A stretch of 64,000 nucleotides of DNA from NCBI GenBank assembly GCA_017303755.1, contig JAFLBS010000002.1, positions 434,001 to 498,000 on the forward strand. The letters run 5' to 3'. The position numbers were made by a program, and so were the translations under genes. The DNA is from Flavobacteriales bacterium (GTDB lineage Bacteria > Bacteroidota > Bacteroidia > Flavobacteriales > Flavobacteriaceae). Position 1 is the first letter of the stretch. Each line of letters opens with the position of its first letter. Of the stretch, positions 35,781 to 45,641 are shown piece after piece. The notes below the pieces were generated by a model, which was not told the origin of the DNA, made no database searches, and saw only the letters and a program-made list of their open reading frames with translations.

Positions 35781-38776
35781 GATAAATGAAGAGTAAGTTC
35801 AACTTTGGTTCCTAATGCGGTTTGATCGTCAGCATACAAATCAATGATTTGCACTTGATTTTTTGGGTTGAGTAATTGCAAACGTTCGATGGTAATGGCA
35901 ATGCCGTACGATTTATGTTCGGTGTTTTTATTTTTTGTTATACCTGCAGCTTTTCGTCCGATGCCATCGTCAGTAATACTAATGAGTAAAACGTCTTCTT
36001 CAGTTTCGCGCACGTTGATATCAATGGTACCCGATTCTTTTTTAGCATGCAAACCGTGCCAAATCGCGTTTTCTACGAAAGGTTGAATAATTAAAGGCGG
36101 AATTTTGATGAATTCTTGGTCGATAGATGTATCGACTGTAATCGAATAATCAAATTTGTGTTCCAATCGCAACGCCTCCAATTCCAAATAGAGTGTAAGT
36201 GTTTTCAGTTCTTTTTCGAGCGAAATACTCTCGTGTTTGGATAAATCCAATATACTGCGCATGAGTTTGGAAAACGTAGTCAAATAATCACTTGCCAAAT
36301 TAGTTTTGTTCTGAATAATGTAGCTGTTAATCGAATTGAGCGTGTTAAAAACAAAATGGGGGTTCATTTGCGAACGCAAGGTCTTCATCTCGGCATCTTT
36401 GATTTTTTCTTCGTACGATTTTTGATTTTTTAAGTTGTGAATGCGGTTTTTATAGAACAGATAAAGCACAACAAACAACAAAATTGCCATCAGCAAATAA
36501 AACCACCAAGTGTTGTAAAATGGAGGCAAAATGGTCAATTGAATGCGGTCGTTGTTGGGATGATCTATGGGTTGACTGGCCACTTGGATTTCATAAGTTC
36601 CCTCGGATAAACTGTTGAGTTGCAGAAAACCCGAGTTCAATGAATTCCATTGTTTTCCAATTTTGTAATAATAGATTTGGTTTTCGTTTTTATGCCAATT
36701 CGGAACGGCAAAATGAATACCGATATTGTTTTGATTATAGGCTACTTTAATCTCGTTTTGCAACTTTTTGTAAGGCTTTTGATTGATGGTGATTTCAGTA
36801 ATAATAGAACGTAGCGGTTGCTGATTCGGATTAAAAACCTTTGGATTGATGATACTAATATAATTGATAGTACCCGCTATAATTCGGTTAGCATCGTCAA
36901 TGAAAATTCCGCCTTCAATTAAATTATCCGCTAATCCATCTTTTTGATACAGATTTTTGATCTGATTAGTTTGAGTATTCAATTGTGACAAACCCGATGC
37001 AGTGGCTATCCAAATAGAGTTTTTTCCGTCGGTTTGAACGTCTAGAATATTATCACTTGCCAAGCCTTCTTTTCGGTAATAACTTTTCACTTTTTTAGTA
37101 GTAATCGTATACCTGTGCAATCCACTTTGAGTACCAATAACCAATTCATCTTTGAATTGGGTCATGCACAACAACCTTGAATTGGCTATGGGTAAATTAA
37201 TCTTTCGCGCTTTTTTGGTGGTAAGATTGAGTTCGATTAATCCTTTTTCAGTGGCAATAAAACAATTGTTCTTGTGAATCACGATGGCTCGGATGTAATC
37301 ATCAGTAAGTTGAAACGATTGGTCTTTGGTGGAAACAAACGTATGCTCAAACGCTTTAGTTTTGCAATTAAAAATCGAAACAGAATGCAAGCTTTTCAAC
37401 ACAACTCGATTGGCATCCAGAGGAATAATACCAGTAAAAAAATAGACATCGCCATGAGTGGCGTTGGTAACTGTCGGAACAAAATTACGCAGTGGTTTTA
37501 AATTGGTATCACACAAAGTCAAACAAGCATGAGTGGCTACCCAAATTTCATTGCCTCTTTGATGTACCGCATTGAAATCCTTAAAACGAAGATCATTTGA
37601 ATTTGGATATAGCGTTGTATAGTGTTTTTTTAGCTTCCAATTTTTATCAAACTCCAGTAAACCATTCTGATAGATTAAAGGTACAAAATAACTTTTTTGA
37701 GTCGAGTAGAAGCCACCGCTCAATCGTTTGTCATCAATAGCATTGGGATAGTTTTTTCCAACAGTTTCATACAAATTGATAGTGGCAATAGAATCGTTGT
37801 TTTTCTCGGCATACAAAACTCCGTTAGCAGTTCCCAACCACACTGTTTGATTTTTATCAACAAAAACATTGTAAATCTCTTGGGTTAAAAAATATTCTTT
37901 GGCTTCTAAAGTCCTGGTGTTGACAATAGCATAGCCTAAATTAGTTCCAGCAATAAGCCAATTGTTGTTGTATAAAGCAATGTTGTGAATGATTTCGGCT
38001 TTCAGTTGCACCGATTCTTGTTGATTGGTTGTTGTGTTCAATCGGATGAGTCCGTTACCCCAAGTGGATGCCCAAATGTAGTTTTTATGAGCCACTAAAC
38101 GTGTTATTCCGTCGTGGTTTTTATCGCCAATAATAATGCCTTTTTTGATGCTTAAATCAGATGCATTCAATTCAACTAAATACCGTCCAAAATTGCCCCA
38201 AATGGTTTGTTTTTCATCGGTGATTACATCAAAATAGCGTTTCAAACTTCCTCCTTTGGTAATTAAATACTGTTTCGGAATGGTATAAGGATGACTAATT
38301 ATTTTTCCATTTTGATACCGGTATACATTTTCGGTACCAATCATCCAAGTGGTTTCTTTTAACGTTAAAAAATGCGGTTCAAAATCATTATGTAAATTTG
38401 TTTTGTGTTCTGAATCCACCGAATGAAATTGCTTGGTTTTTGTATTATAAAAACACACCCCAGATGATGTTCCAATCCATAGTTTTGAACCTGAAGAACG
38501 TAGTGTACTTATTGAATTATTGGGTAATCCTTTTTTTAGTGTAGAATCGTAAAAATAGTTCTGAATTCGATATCCATCCAATCGATTCAATCCGTCTTCA
38601 GTACCAATCCAAATAAAGCCTTCATTATCTTGGGCAATGTTTCGAACTACACGATTACTCAAACCATCATTGGTTGTAATTGTTTTAAAAGTAAGCGTAG
38701 GTTGAGGTGTTGTAGTTTGAGAAAAACTACACACAGTAATTAAAAATGCTACGACTACTGTTTTGAAAAGAATCAA
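35777..38776 (-). CDS. Sensor histidine kinase with two-component-regulator propeller
   Basis: This 999-residue kinase has a signal peptide (about 1-19). A large periplasmic sensor of beta-propeller repeats (about 30-660, blades such as GLSNRVVRNIAQDNEGFIWIG) is followed by a Y_Y_Y-like domain, a membrane helix (about 745-770) and a LytS-type kinase core with MNPHFVFNTLNSI (His807) and PFVENAIWHG (897-906) and the ATP-lid glycines (DDGIG, LGTKVEL). It pairs with the LytTR regulator that overlaps its stop. The start codon is TTG at 38776, immediately after ATA and an in-frame TAG; no in-frame ATG exists before the signal peptide ends. Confidence 0.92.
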   Translation of the reverse strand: MILFKTVVVAFLITVCSFSQTTTPQPTLTFKTITTNDGLSNRVVRNIAQDNEGFIWIGTEDGLNRLDGYRIQNYFYDSTLKKGLPNNSISTLRSSGSKLWIGTSSGVCFYNTKTKQFHSVDSEHKTNLHNDFEPHFLTLKETTWMIGTENVYRYQNGKIISHPYTIPKQYLITKGGSLKRYFDVITDEKQTIWGNFGRYLVELNASDLSIKKGIIIGDKNHDGITRLVAHKNYIWASTWGNGLIRLNTTTNQQESVQLKAEIIHNIALYNNNWLIAGTNLGYAIVNTRTLEAKEYFLTQEIYNVFVDKNQTVWLGTANGVLYAEKNNDSIATINLYETVGKNYPNAIDDKRLSGGFYSTQKSYFVPLIYQNGLLEFDKNWKLKKHYTTLYPNSNDLRFKDFNAVHQRGNEIWVATHACLTLCDTNLKPLRNFVPTVTNATHGDVYFFTGIIPLDANRVVLKSLHSVSIFNCKTKAFEHTFVSTKDQSFQLTDDYIRAIVIHKNNCFIATEKGLIELNLTTKKARKINLPIANSRLLCMTQFKDELVIGTQSGLHRYTITTKKVKSYYRKEGLASDNILDVQTDGKNSIWIATASGLSQLNTQTNQIKNLYQKDGLADNLIEGGIFIDDANRIIAGTINYISIINPKVFNPNQQPLRSIITEITINQKPYKKLQNEIKVAYNQNNIGIHFAVPNWHKNENQIYYYKIGKQWNSLNSGFLQLNSLSEGTYEIQVASQPIDHPNNDRIQLTILPPFYNTWWFYLLMAILLFVVLYLFYKNRIHNLKNQKSYEEKIKDAEMKTLRSQMNPHFVFNTLNSINSYIIQNKTNLASDYLTTFSKLMRSILDLSKHESISLEKELKTLTLYLELEALRLEHKFDYSITVDTSIDQEFIKIPPLIIQPFVENAIWHGLHAKKESGTIDINVRETEEDVLLISITDDGIGRKAAGITKNKNTEHKSYGIAITIERLQLLNPKNQVQIIDLYADDQTALGTKVELTLHLS

Positions 38777-38967
38777 TATCTACTAATTTACGAACTAAAA
38801 GTACTATTTATTTGATAAGAATTACTTCTGAACTAAGTGAAATGTGAGATTTAACTATTGAAAGGTATAAAAGAGTTTTATTTTTTTTTGCCTTTGAATT
38901 AGGGTATTTGCACAATAAATTGTTAATAATTTAAGTTAAATCTATACAGAAATAGTTTCCGTTTAAC

Positions 38968-38975
38968 TAATTTTG
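38968..38975 (+). promoter_or_regulatory. Predicted -7 element of the type B T9SS gene
   Basis: TAATTTTG matches TAnnTTTG, 51 bases before the ATG at 39027. The rest of 38777-39026 shows nothing else recognisable. Confidence 0.4.
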
Positions 38976-39026
38976 ATACAAAATTGCCTCATTTTCAGTT
39001 TCTAACGATAGAAACTGCCTACTGTT

Positions 39027-42000
39027 ATGAAAAGAAAGTACACATATCTTCTTTTACTGTTGATGCTATCGACGTATTCGGTCTTCGGATTTACGTTTAC
39101 AGCAACTCCAACTAATGAAACGTGTTCAGGCAATGGAACCATCACTTTTACCAGTTCGAATACCGACCCCAACGGTACTTTAGTGTATGTAGTTTACAAA
39201 TTGCCCGATACAACCACACCGTACGCCACGGTTACAGGAACAAGCATCAACGGACTTTCAGCAGGCACTTACCGAATCATCGCTCGTGAAACAGTTGGTT
39301 CTGTTGTGACTACCCAACAATTGGATGTAGTAATTAACAGTAATATAGTTCCGTTAGTGTATACCATTCAAAGTTTAAATCAAGCGTGCTCTGATATCAG
39401 CAATATTTCAATAACAGTAACTTCGGGAACGGCTCAGACTTATGAAATTTTTGATGGTCCTGTTTTATTTCCACCACAAGCCAGCAATGTTTTTAATGGT
39501 TTGCCAGTTGGTGTGTATAAAATTCGCGTGTTCAATAGCTGCGGAATAGGAGTAGTACAAACCTTTACTGTCAACCAAACTACTGCGGGTATTACCATTA
39601 ATCCGCCTACGTACGCCAATACCAATCCACCATCGTGTAATTTCACCATTGCGACCAATGTGCTAACACCAGCAATCGGAACCATTTTAGGTTATCCATT
39701 AACTATTTCGTATTCAGTGCATCCTCCCGGTGGCGGTGCGCCAATCAACTCGTCTGCTTCAATCATTAATGGTAATTTAACGTCTCATCCTGCCTCGGTT
39801 ACCATTCCGTTTTATCCAAGTCAGGTGTACGATTACGATATCACTGTAACCGATGCCTGTGGCAGCACATACACCGAAAACTTCATTGTGAATAACAATG
39901 TTAGTATCATCACCAATATTATTATTTTAGATTGCAATCAGAATTATTTTGAAATGATTGCTAATAATTTCACACCGCCTTACACATTGAATTTTCTCAA
40001 TGCACCAGCTACTTTCAATCCGAGTTCATTTAACGGCAATTATCCTGGACCTTATTTTCAAGGAACAGTTCCTTTTGGTAGTGACACTAATACGGTTCCT
40101 TTAGGCGATTATACGGTTCAAATAACGGATAGTTGTGGACGTACTCAAACTACCGCTTTTTCAATTGTTTTAAATGTTCCAACGCCTAACGCGGTTGGGA
40201 CTAATAATGGTTGCTTAACCAATAACGGAAGTATAGTACTAACTATTCCATCGTTTGAACTGACATCAGTAATTGTTACTGTAGCTCCATCTACTTACCC
40301 TTTTCCGCTACCACACGATGTTTCTTCACAAATAGATGCCAACGGCGCATTAACTTTAAATCCCGTTCCACTGGGCGATTATACTTTTATAATTACGGAT
40401 AATTGCAACAGTATTTTATCACCATTAGATTGTACGGTTCCAGTGTATACTAATAATGGTTTATCGCGCAGAATCCGCCCAGGTTGTGCTTTAGGTACTT
40501 CTTCCGTTGAAGTGTGGAGTAATAACGGACGTATAACTTCAGCATCCATCATCACAGCTCCATCCGAATTTACACAACCACTTCCATTTAATGTTTCCAA
40601 TAATATTGCTATCGACGACGGAAGGTTATTTTTAGATGATTTACCCGGAGGAACGTATGTTTTTTTGATTATAGACGAATGTAATTTTACAAGTACTATT
40701 GTTATTAACGCGAATGGTTATGTCATTACCGACAACACTTTTTCATTACAACCCAATTGTGGATCATTCAATATTCCGCTGAATTTTATCAGTAACGGAA
40801 CTCAAAGTGAATCATTTTGGTTGCAAAAATTAATCAATGCTACCACTGATACTTGGGGTCATCCAGCCACACAAGTAGTCTATCCAAACAATTCAGTGCC
40901 TACCGCTGCAAATTCACTCGCTTTGGATAACGAAACTACCAATTTCAATTTATCGTACAACGGAACCTTTCGCATTGTCCGTAGGTTTATTTCGTATAAT
41001 GATGGCGTTGCAATTAATGCAGGCGCTAACACCACCAAAAACTGTATTGAGGTTCTAAGCCCAACTTTATCGTTCAATGAAACATTAGAATTGTTAGAAG
41101 CGAATCGATTGCCTTGTAATGCAAGTGGTAATTTAGATTTAGTCATTTCAGCTTTGGGTGCGCCACCATTAATCTATTCAATAACCGAAAAAGACGGACA
41201 ACCTTTTATTGTCAATAATGGTACTTCCAATATTTTCTCCAATTTAGACATCGGAACTTATACTGTTATGGTTGAAGATGCCTGTGGTAATCAAGTGAGC
41301 AGACCGTATAATTTGGCTACTTTAACGTCTTTAGTCAACATTACGCAACCCAATGATATTCTACAATGCCAAGATGTTATTACCAATAATGAAACCTTTG
41401 ATTTGACTGTGCAAAGTCCGATCATCATGGGAACTCAATCTACATCAGAATATACTTTGACGTATCACACTTCCGTGAATGATGCCCAAGCCGGAACCAA
41501 TGCGATTGCTAACCTAACCAATTTTAATCCGCCAGCCAATCCGCAAACCATTTATGCACGATTGATTTTTAATGCGTTACCAACGTGCTATGAAGTACGT
41601 TCGTTTGATTTAATTGTAGGTCAGATTCCGCAGTTTAATTTACAACCTGATTACCTCAACTGTTCGACAGCACCCATAGTAATTGATGCTTCTACACTTA
41701 ATTTACCCACAACCACCTATTCGTGGTCTAATGGAGCAACAACGCCATCGGTATCATTAACGCAACTAGGAACAACTGATTTAGTGGTAACCGCAACCAA
41801 TACGTATGGAGTGAACAATGATTTAACTTGTTCTGCTTCCTATGGAGTTACCGTCACTATTTCAGAGTTGCCACGAATAGAGCGTATTGAAACTGTTGAT
41901 TGGACTGTAAACGAAAACAGTATTACCGTTTATACTTCTAATACTAACAGTTATGAGTTTTCGATTGATGGAATCACCTATCAAGATGAAAATACGTTTA

Positions 42001-42338
42001 CCAATTTACAACCTGGTTTGTACACTGTTTTTGTACGCGATAAAAACGGTTGCGGATTCATAACACAAGACGTATGGTTACTCTATTACACCCGATTTTT
42101 CACTCCTAATGGCGATGGAATTAACGATCGCTGGTTCATCAAATATTCGCAATTTGAACCCGAACTCAAAGTAGTAGTGTACGATCGCTACGGAAAAGCG
42201 ATGGCTTCTTTTGATGCGAATAGCCAAGGCTGGGATGGAACGTATAATAATTTACCGATGTTTGCTACTGATTATTGGTTTGTAGTCTACCGTCAAGATG
42301 GGCGAGTACATAGAGGACATTTTGCATTGAAACGGTGA
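39027..42338 (+). CDS. Large T9SS type B surface protein
   Basis: This 1103-residue secreted protein has a signal peptide (about 1-22). It is a long beta-rich, Cys-containing repeat region (about 23-1015) with SprB-like units: segments opening with C-x-G-x-G-x-I and closing with L-x-x-G-x-Y-x-I/V-x-x-x-D-x-C-G. The C-terminal type B sorting domain (1024-1103) starts FFTPNGDGINDRW and ends GRVHRGHFALKR. Such proteins are large surface adhesins or gliding-associated filaments carried by T9SS with SprF-type partners. No sprF-like gene is adjacent, which is not unusual. It converges with the next gene over 30 bases. Confidence 0.9.
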   Translation: MKRKYTYLLLLLMLSTYSVFGFTFTATPTNETCSGNGTITFTSSNTDPNGTLVYVVYKLPDTTTPYATVTGTSINGLSAGTYRIIARETVGSVVTTQQLDVVINSNIVPLVYTIQSLNQACSDISNISITVTSGTAQTYEIFDGPVLFPPQASNVFNGLPVGVYKIRVFNSCGIGVVQTFTVNQTTAGITINPPTYANTNPPSCNFTIATNVLTPAIGTILGYPLTISYSVHPPGGGAPINSSASIINGNLTSHPASVTIPFYPSQVYDYDITVTDACGSTYTENFIVNNNVSIITNIIILDCNQNYFEMIANNFTPPYTLNFLNAPATFNPSSFNGNYPGPYFQGTVPFGSDTNTVPLGDYTVQITDSCGRTQTTAFSIVLNVPTPNAVGTNNGCLTNNGSIVLTIPSFELTSVIVTVAPSTYPFPLPHDVSSQIDANGALTLNPVPLGDYTFIITDNCNSILSPLDCTVPVYTNNGLSRRIRPGCALGTSSVEVWSNNGRITSASIITAPSEFTQPLPFNVSNNIAIDDGRLFLDDLPGGTYVFLIIDECNFTSTIVINANGYVITDNTFSLQPNCGSFNIPLNFISNGTQSESFWLQKLINATTDTWGHPATQVVYPNNSVPTAANSLALDNETTNFNLSYNGTFRIVRRFISYNDGVAINAGANTTKNCIEVLSPTLSFNETLELLEANRLPCNASGNLDLVISALGAPPLIYSITEKDGQPFIVNNGTSNIFSNLDIGTYTVMVEDACGNQVSRPYNLATLTSLVNITQPNDILQCQDVITNNETFDLTVQSPIIMGTQSTSEYTLTYHTSVNDAQAGTNAIANLTNFNPPANPQTIYARLIFNALPTCYEVRSFDLIVGQIPQFNLQPDYLNCSTAPIVIDASTLNLPTTTYSWSNGATTPSVSLTQLGTTDLVVTATNTYGVNNDLTCSASYGVTVTISELPRIERIETVDWTVNENSITVYTSNTNSYEFSIDGITYQDENTFTNLQPGLYTVFVRDKNGCGFITQDVWLLYYTRFFTPNGDGINDRWFIKYSQFEPELKVVVYDRYGKAMASFDANSQGWDGTYNNLPMFATDYWFVVYRQDGRVHRGHFALKR

Positions 42339-42368
42339 TGAAAATTCTCTGAAAACTTCGATTATTTT

Positions 42369-43793
42369 TTATTGAAAAGCTCCGATACACCCTTTTGTTG
42401 TTTTATCTACTTTTTTCCCTGTAAAATCAATAGACGGCAAATCGTTTATATTGGTTTTATTTCGAGCGCTACTTTGTGGTAGCAATCTCAAATCTTTTGG
42501 TAGTGATTCTGAAATAACTTCTAATACAAAATCATTGCAATTTACCTTCTTTTTGGGTGAATCTGAAACTGAAACAAATAAAGGGTTAGTTTTTATGCTT
42601 TTTTTCAATCTAGAGTTTTTTTTCCCATTATAAATCACATTAGTATAACTTTCTATTTGTTTGCAATTTGACCCTTTATAATAGGATTGTTGTTTTTCTC
42701 GTGCGTAAAAAATATTGTTATGAATGCGAATGTTATTCGATTTTAAAACGAGCAATTCACTCCGTTTACTTGAGTCGGGTGTGAGTTGGCAGTTTTTGTA
42801 TGTGGTATTATTGCATATTGTGACATTGTCTGAGTTAAAGATAGAAATCCCTGAACCTCCATTTTCATAAATTACATTTCCTTCTATTAAAAATGAGCCA
42901 TTAAAAGGAATTTTAATGGTTTGATCGTTATGCGAATCATCAATAATAATTCCATTTCCATCAGTATAACCGAAACATTTTTTACCATCAAAAAAAGGTA
43001 CTTCAATGCGGTTGTTGTAAATTTCGTTATTAAGAATTTTAAAATTTTTTTCTGAAGGTTCTGTAAGTTCACAATTTCTTGGATTATAAATATGGATGCC
43101 ACTCGAACCATGAACCGTTTTGCTACAATTATTGTAAATTTTACAATTCTTAATTGTCACATAATCACTGTTATAAGCACCAACACCTGAACTAGTACAA
43201 TTGTATATTTCACAATTAATAATTTCAAAATGGTGCGCCGTTTTCCCGGGCTGCGCATACTCATTATCACTTCCTATTGCAATTCCAGAACCGTTATATA
43301 AATAGTTTAAGTCGCCATTGGGATTATTGCAGCTTTTGGGTTGATTAAGAGCATCACATAATGAATATTCGTTAGCATTACCTTCAATAATTAAATCTTT
43401 TATGCGTATGTAACACAAGGTTTTTCCCGTTGTTAAACCTTTAGAAGCAGTTAATCTAAAACCATTTACAGCATGCGTTTTTATCTTTGGATGATGGCCT
43501 TCTAAGGCTTGAAATGTAATCCACGCTTCTGCTGTCCCGCTATTTTTAACAAAAACCACTTGCGTTTGCATGAACCCAGGTTCGTTATCAGTGTTAGTGT
43601 AAGTACCGTTCATAATAGAGACAACATCACCAGGAACCGTTAAATCAGCTGCTTTTTGAATGGTTTTAAAAGGGAATTTTTCACTAATGCCACTATTGGA
43701 ATCGTTACCCATTTGACTGCTAACGTAATAAGTTGTTGAGTGCAAAGGAGCAAGACAATTTAGAAAAATAAACAGAAGTACTAAGTATCGCAT
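42369..43793 (-). CDS. Secreted right-handed beta-helix protein
   Basis: This 474-residue protein has an N-terminal signal (about 1-20). The opening YYVSSQMGNDSNSGISEKFPFKTIQKA... is the usual DUF1565/pectate-lyase-like entry into a parallel beta-helix. The rest (about 100-400) shows helix coils such as FEIINCEIYNCTSSGVGAYN and ILNNEIYNNRIE. It ends GCIGAFQ, like similar Bacteroidota proteins. A polysaccharide lyase or binding role is possible, but no catalytic set is visible. It lacks a T9SS domain. Confidence 0.8.
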   Translation of the reverse strand: MRYLVLLFIFLNCLAPLHSTTYYVSSQMGNDSNSGISEKFPFKTIQKAADLTVPGDVVSIMNGTYTNTDNEPGFMQTQVVFVKNSGTAEAWITFQALEGHHPKIKTHAVNGFRLTASKGLTTGKTLCYIRIKDLIIEGNANEYSLCDALNQPKSCNNPNGDLNYLYNGSGIAIGSDNEYAQPGKTAHHFEIINCEIYNCTSSGVGAYNSDYVTIKNCKIYNNCSKTVHGSSGIHIYNPRNCELTEPSEKNFKILNNEIYNNRIEVPFFDGKKCFGYTDGNGIIIDDSHNDQTIKIPFNGSFLIEGNVIYENGGSGISIFNSDNVTICNNTTYKNCQLTPDSSKRSELLVLKSNNIRIHNNIFYAREKQQSYYKGSNCKQIESYTNVIYNGKKNSRLKKSIKTNPLFVSVSDSPKKKVNCNDFVLEVISESLPKDLRLLPQSSARNKTNINDLPSIDFTGKKVDKTTKGCIGAFQ

Positions 43794-43852
43794 TGTATGT
43801 AAGTTAAAAAAATAGTAGTTTATAGCTTCTTCATTCTAATCATTAAAGTCCA

Positions 43853-44497
43853 TTAAAGCAAAAAGATGATTAAAAGAATGGGTACTGCAATAACTAAAAT
43901 TGGTAAAATAACATTTAAAAAGGCTTTACCATAACCAAACTGTTGAGCTTCTGCAACACCAATTACTAATAAGAAAACATTCCAAATACCTAACCCTAAT
44001 TGAGCTATTGCAAGACCATAGTAGACTATAGTTATCGCTGTTCCGTAATCATCAAGATAAATGGTCGATTGAAAATAGGAATTTCCGACCAGTAAAATTT
44101 GAAATATCATTATAATGAGAGCCAGTATTACGGGAATATTAGCATAGGCGATAATCCGCAGTACCTCCGATGTTCGCGCACTACCATTGAGCCATCCTCC
44201 AGTCCAACTAATTAAAGCAGCATAGATGTAGTACGATATCCATCCGAGCAATCCACCAATAATAACCGAAAGTGCAATCACACCTCCCAACGACATGTTA
44301 TCTCCCGAATTATTGTTAACCGCTCTATCAAAGGTACTGGATATACCTGCCAATACTAAAAGGAGCTTTAAATGATTCTCATATTCGTATTTATGGATGA
44401 ATTTAAATGCTTTCTTTGGGTCCAATAAAACGGTTTTAAATAGTTCATTGTCTTCAATAACATCGTGGTCGGGTTCAAATTCTTTAAAGTTTTCCAT
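43853..44497 (-). CDS. YIP1 family membrane protein
   Basis: This 214-residue protein has an N-terminal soluble part with the YIP1 entry LFKTVLLDPKKAFKFIH (about 18-34), followed by five hydrophobic helices, including GGWLNGSARTSEVLRIIAYANIPV, the family's core motif. It is an integral membrane protein of unknown function in Bacteria. It is transcribed alone; the repeat-rich gap upstream contains a MITE-like element. Confidence 0.85.
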   Translation of the reverse strand: MENFKEFEPDHDVIEDNELFKTVLLDPKKAFKFIHKYEYENHLKLLLVLAGISSTFDRAVNNNSGDNMSLGGVIALSVIIGGLLGWISYYIYAALISWTGGWLNGSARTSEVLRIIAYANIPVILALIIMIFQILLVGNSYFQSTIYLDDYGTAITIVYYGLAIAQLGLGIWNVFLLVIGVAEAQQFGYGKAFLNVILPILVIAVPILLIIFLL

Positions 44498-44603
44498 TGG
44501 TTAGGTTTGTGGTTTGTAGTTTATAGTTTGTGGTTCATTGTTCATTGTTCAGTCAAAGTTAAACAATTATCACAAATAAATTATACAGTCCACTTAGCTA
44601 CTT
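44498..44603. other. Intergenic segment before the MITE-like element
   Basis: A run of GGTTTGTGGTTTGTAGTTTA-type low-complexity sequence (44503-44545), often seen as simple dispersed repeats in Flavobacteria. No gene is seen. Confidence 0.5.
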
Positions 44604-44808
44604 AACGTGAGTTCGACGTAAGTATATTTAAATTTAGACACGAATTGCACGAATTTACACGAATCATAATTTTAACAATTAAATTTCACGAATTAAAATC
44701 TGATTTATCAGATTTTATTGGTGTAATTTTCCATCTTTATTTCATGTTAATTAGTGTAATTCGTGTAAAATGGTGTATGTTTCTTTGGTTTTTATATCGA
44801 ACTCACGT
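44604..44808. mobile_element. MITE-like element with 13-bp terminal inverted repeats
   Basis: AACGTGAGTTCGA at the left end (44604-44616) matches TCGAACTCACGTT at the right end (44796-44808). Both ends are flanked by ACTT (44600-44603 and 44809-44812), a possible target-site duplication. The 205-base inside has no gene. It carries further partly complementary halves (ACACGAATTGCACGAATTTA on one side, TTAGTGTAATTCGTGTAAAA on the other), so it can fold on itself. It is non-autonomous if mobile. Confidence 0.65.
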
Positions 44809-44906
44809 TACTTAAAATTATATAAGCATTTCCTCAAATAGTATAAAAGATCTACGATGTTAAATGGCTAACTTAGTAATATTGTTAAACTTAAATTCCA
44901 AGGGTT

Positions 44907-45179
44907 ATGAAAAAGAGACTAGTAATACTGATGTTCTTAGTTGGAACTGCAGTAACATTTGCACAAGTTGAAAAAGTAGACGACAGTCAAGAAGCCAATC
45001 AAGATCGAATCGAACAAGAAATACAACCTCCTGCACAAGTTGATTTGGAGCGCAGAACCAGAGTAGAAGCCCAACGCATACAAAACGAGAAAGCAGAAAA
45101 AAAACGGGCTAAAAAACTAGCTAAAGAAAAAAGAAAACAAGAGGCGAGAGGCAAGAAAGCAGAAGGCCGTATGCAGTAG
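44907..45179 (+). CDS. Small secreted Lys/Glu-rich protein
   Basis: This 90-residue protein has a signal peptide (1-20, ending TFAQ). The remaining 70 residues are charged and probably one long helix (ERRTRVEAQRIQNEKAEKKR... then KLAKEKRKQEARGK). There is no known domain. A periplasmic, possibly coiled-coil, small protein is all that can be said. It stands alone between repeats. Confidence 0.7.
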   Translation: MKKRLVILMFLVGTAVTFAQVEKVDDSQEANQDRIEQEIQPPAQVDLERRTRVEAQRIQNEKAEKKRAKKLAKEKRKQEARGKKAEGRMQ

Positions 45180-45213
45180 TGTTAAACCGAAAATGTCTTA
45201 GCGTCTTTGAACC

Positions 45214-45246
45214 AACCCTCGAAGGGTTTGAAACCCTTCGAGGGTT
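45214..45246. repeat. Palindromic repeat AACCCTCGAAGGGTTT, copy 1
   Basis: AACCCTCGAAGGGTTT-G-AAACCCTTCGAGGGTT is a palindrome of about 33 bases, the first of four full copies within 1.2 kb. Confidence 0.85.
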
Positions 45247-45260
45247 TTAACCACAAACAT

Positions 45261-45287
45261 GTCATTCCGACGCAGGAGGAATCTCAT
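45261..45287. repeat. GTCATTCCGACGCAGGAGGA repeat
   Basis: Fourteen bases after the palindrome lies GTCATTCCGACGCAGGAGGA followed by ATCTCAT. It is one member of a dispersed family also seen at 46239, 46425 and, inverted, 62653. Confidence 0.7.
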
Positions 45288-45416
45288 AAAACCATTGAGT
45301 AACTTAAATTAGAGTTATATACTTTTTATAAATAACTCACATCGAATTTCTTGAACCCACTTTTTCGCCTTCAAATTTTTCAATTAGTTTTTTAAAATAA
45401 ATTCTATTTTTATTCC

Positions 45417-45451
45417 AACCCTCGAAGGGTTTCAAACCCTTCGAGGGTTTT
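45417..45451. repeat. Palindromic repeat AACCCTCGAAGGGTTT, copy 2
   Basis: Same palindrome as at 45214, with a C instead of G in the centre. It is followed by a T-run and could act as a terminator. Confidence 0.85.
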
Positions 45452-45585
45452 TAACAACGAACATCTATAACTTCAAAGGAGATGTATACCCAAAAACGCT
45501 ATTTGATACTTATAACATCACCAACTATAAGGTTAACCTTAAGAAGTCGAATTTTATCATTCCTAACAAAAAATCCTCAAAATAA

Positions 45586-45615
45586 TTGGTCAAATTGCAT
45601 TTCTGATTATATTTG
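45586..45615 (+). promoter_or_regulatory. Predicted promoter
   Basis: TTG (45586-45588), 19 bases, TATATTTG (45608-45615) gives an excellent match to the Bacteroidota pattern, 27 bases before the ATG at 45642. Confidence 0.65.
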
Positions 45616-45641
45616 AACTTATAACAAAAAAACACTATGCC

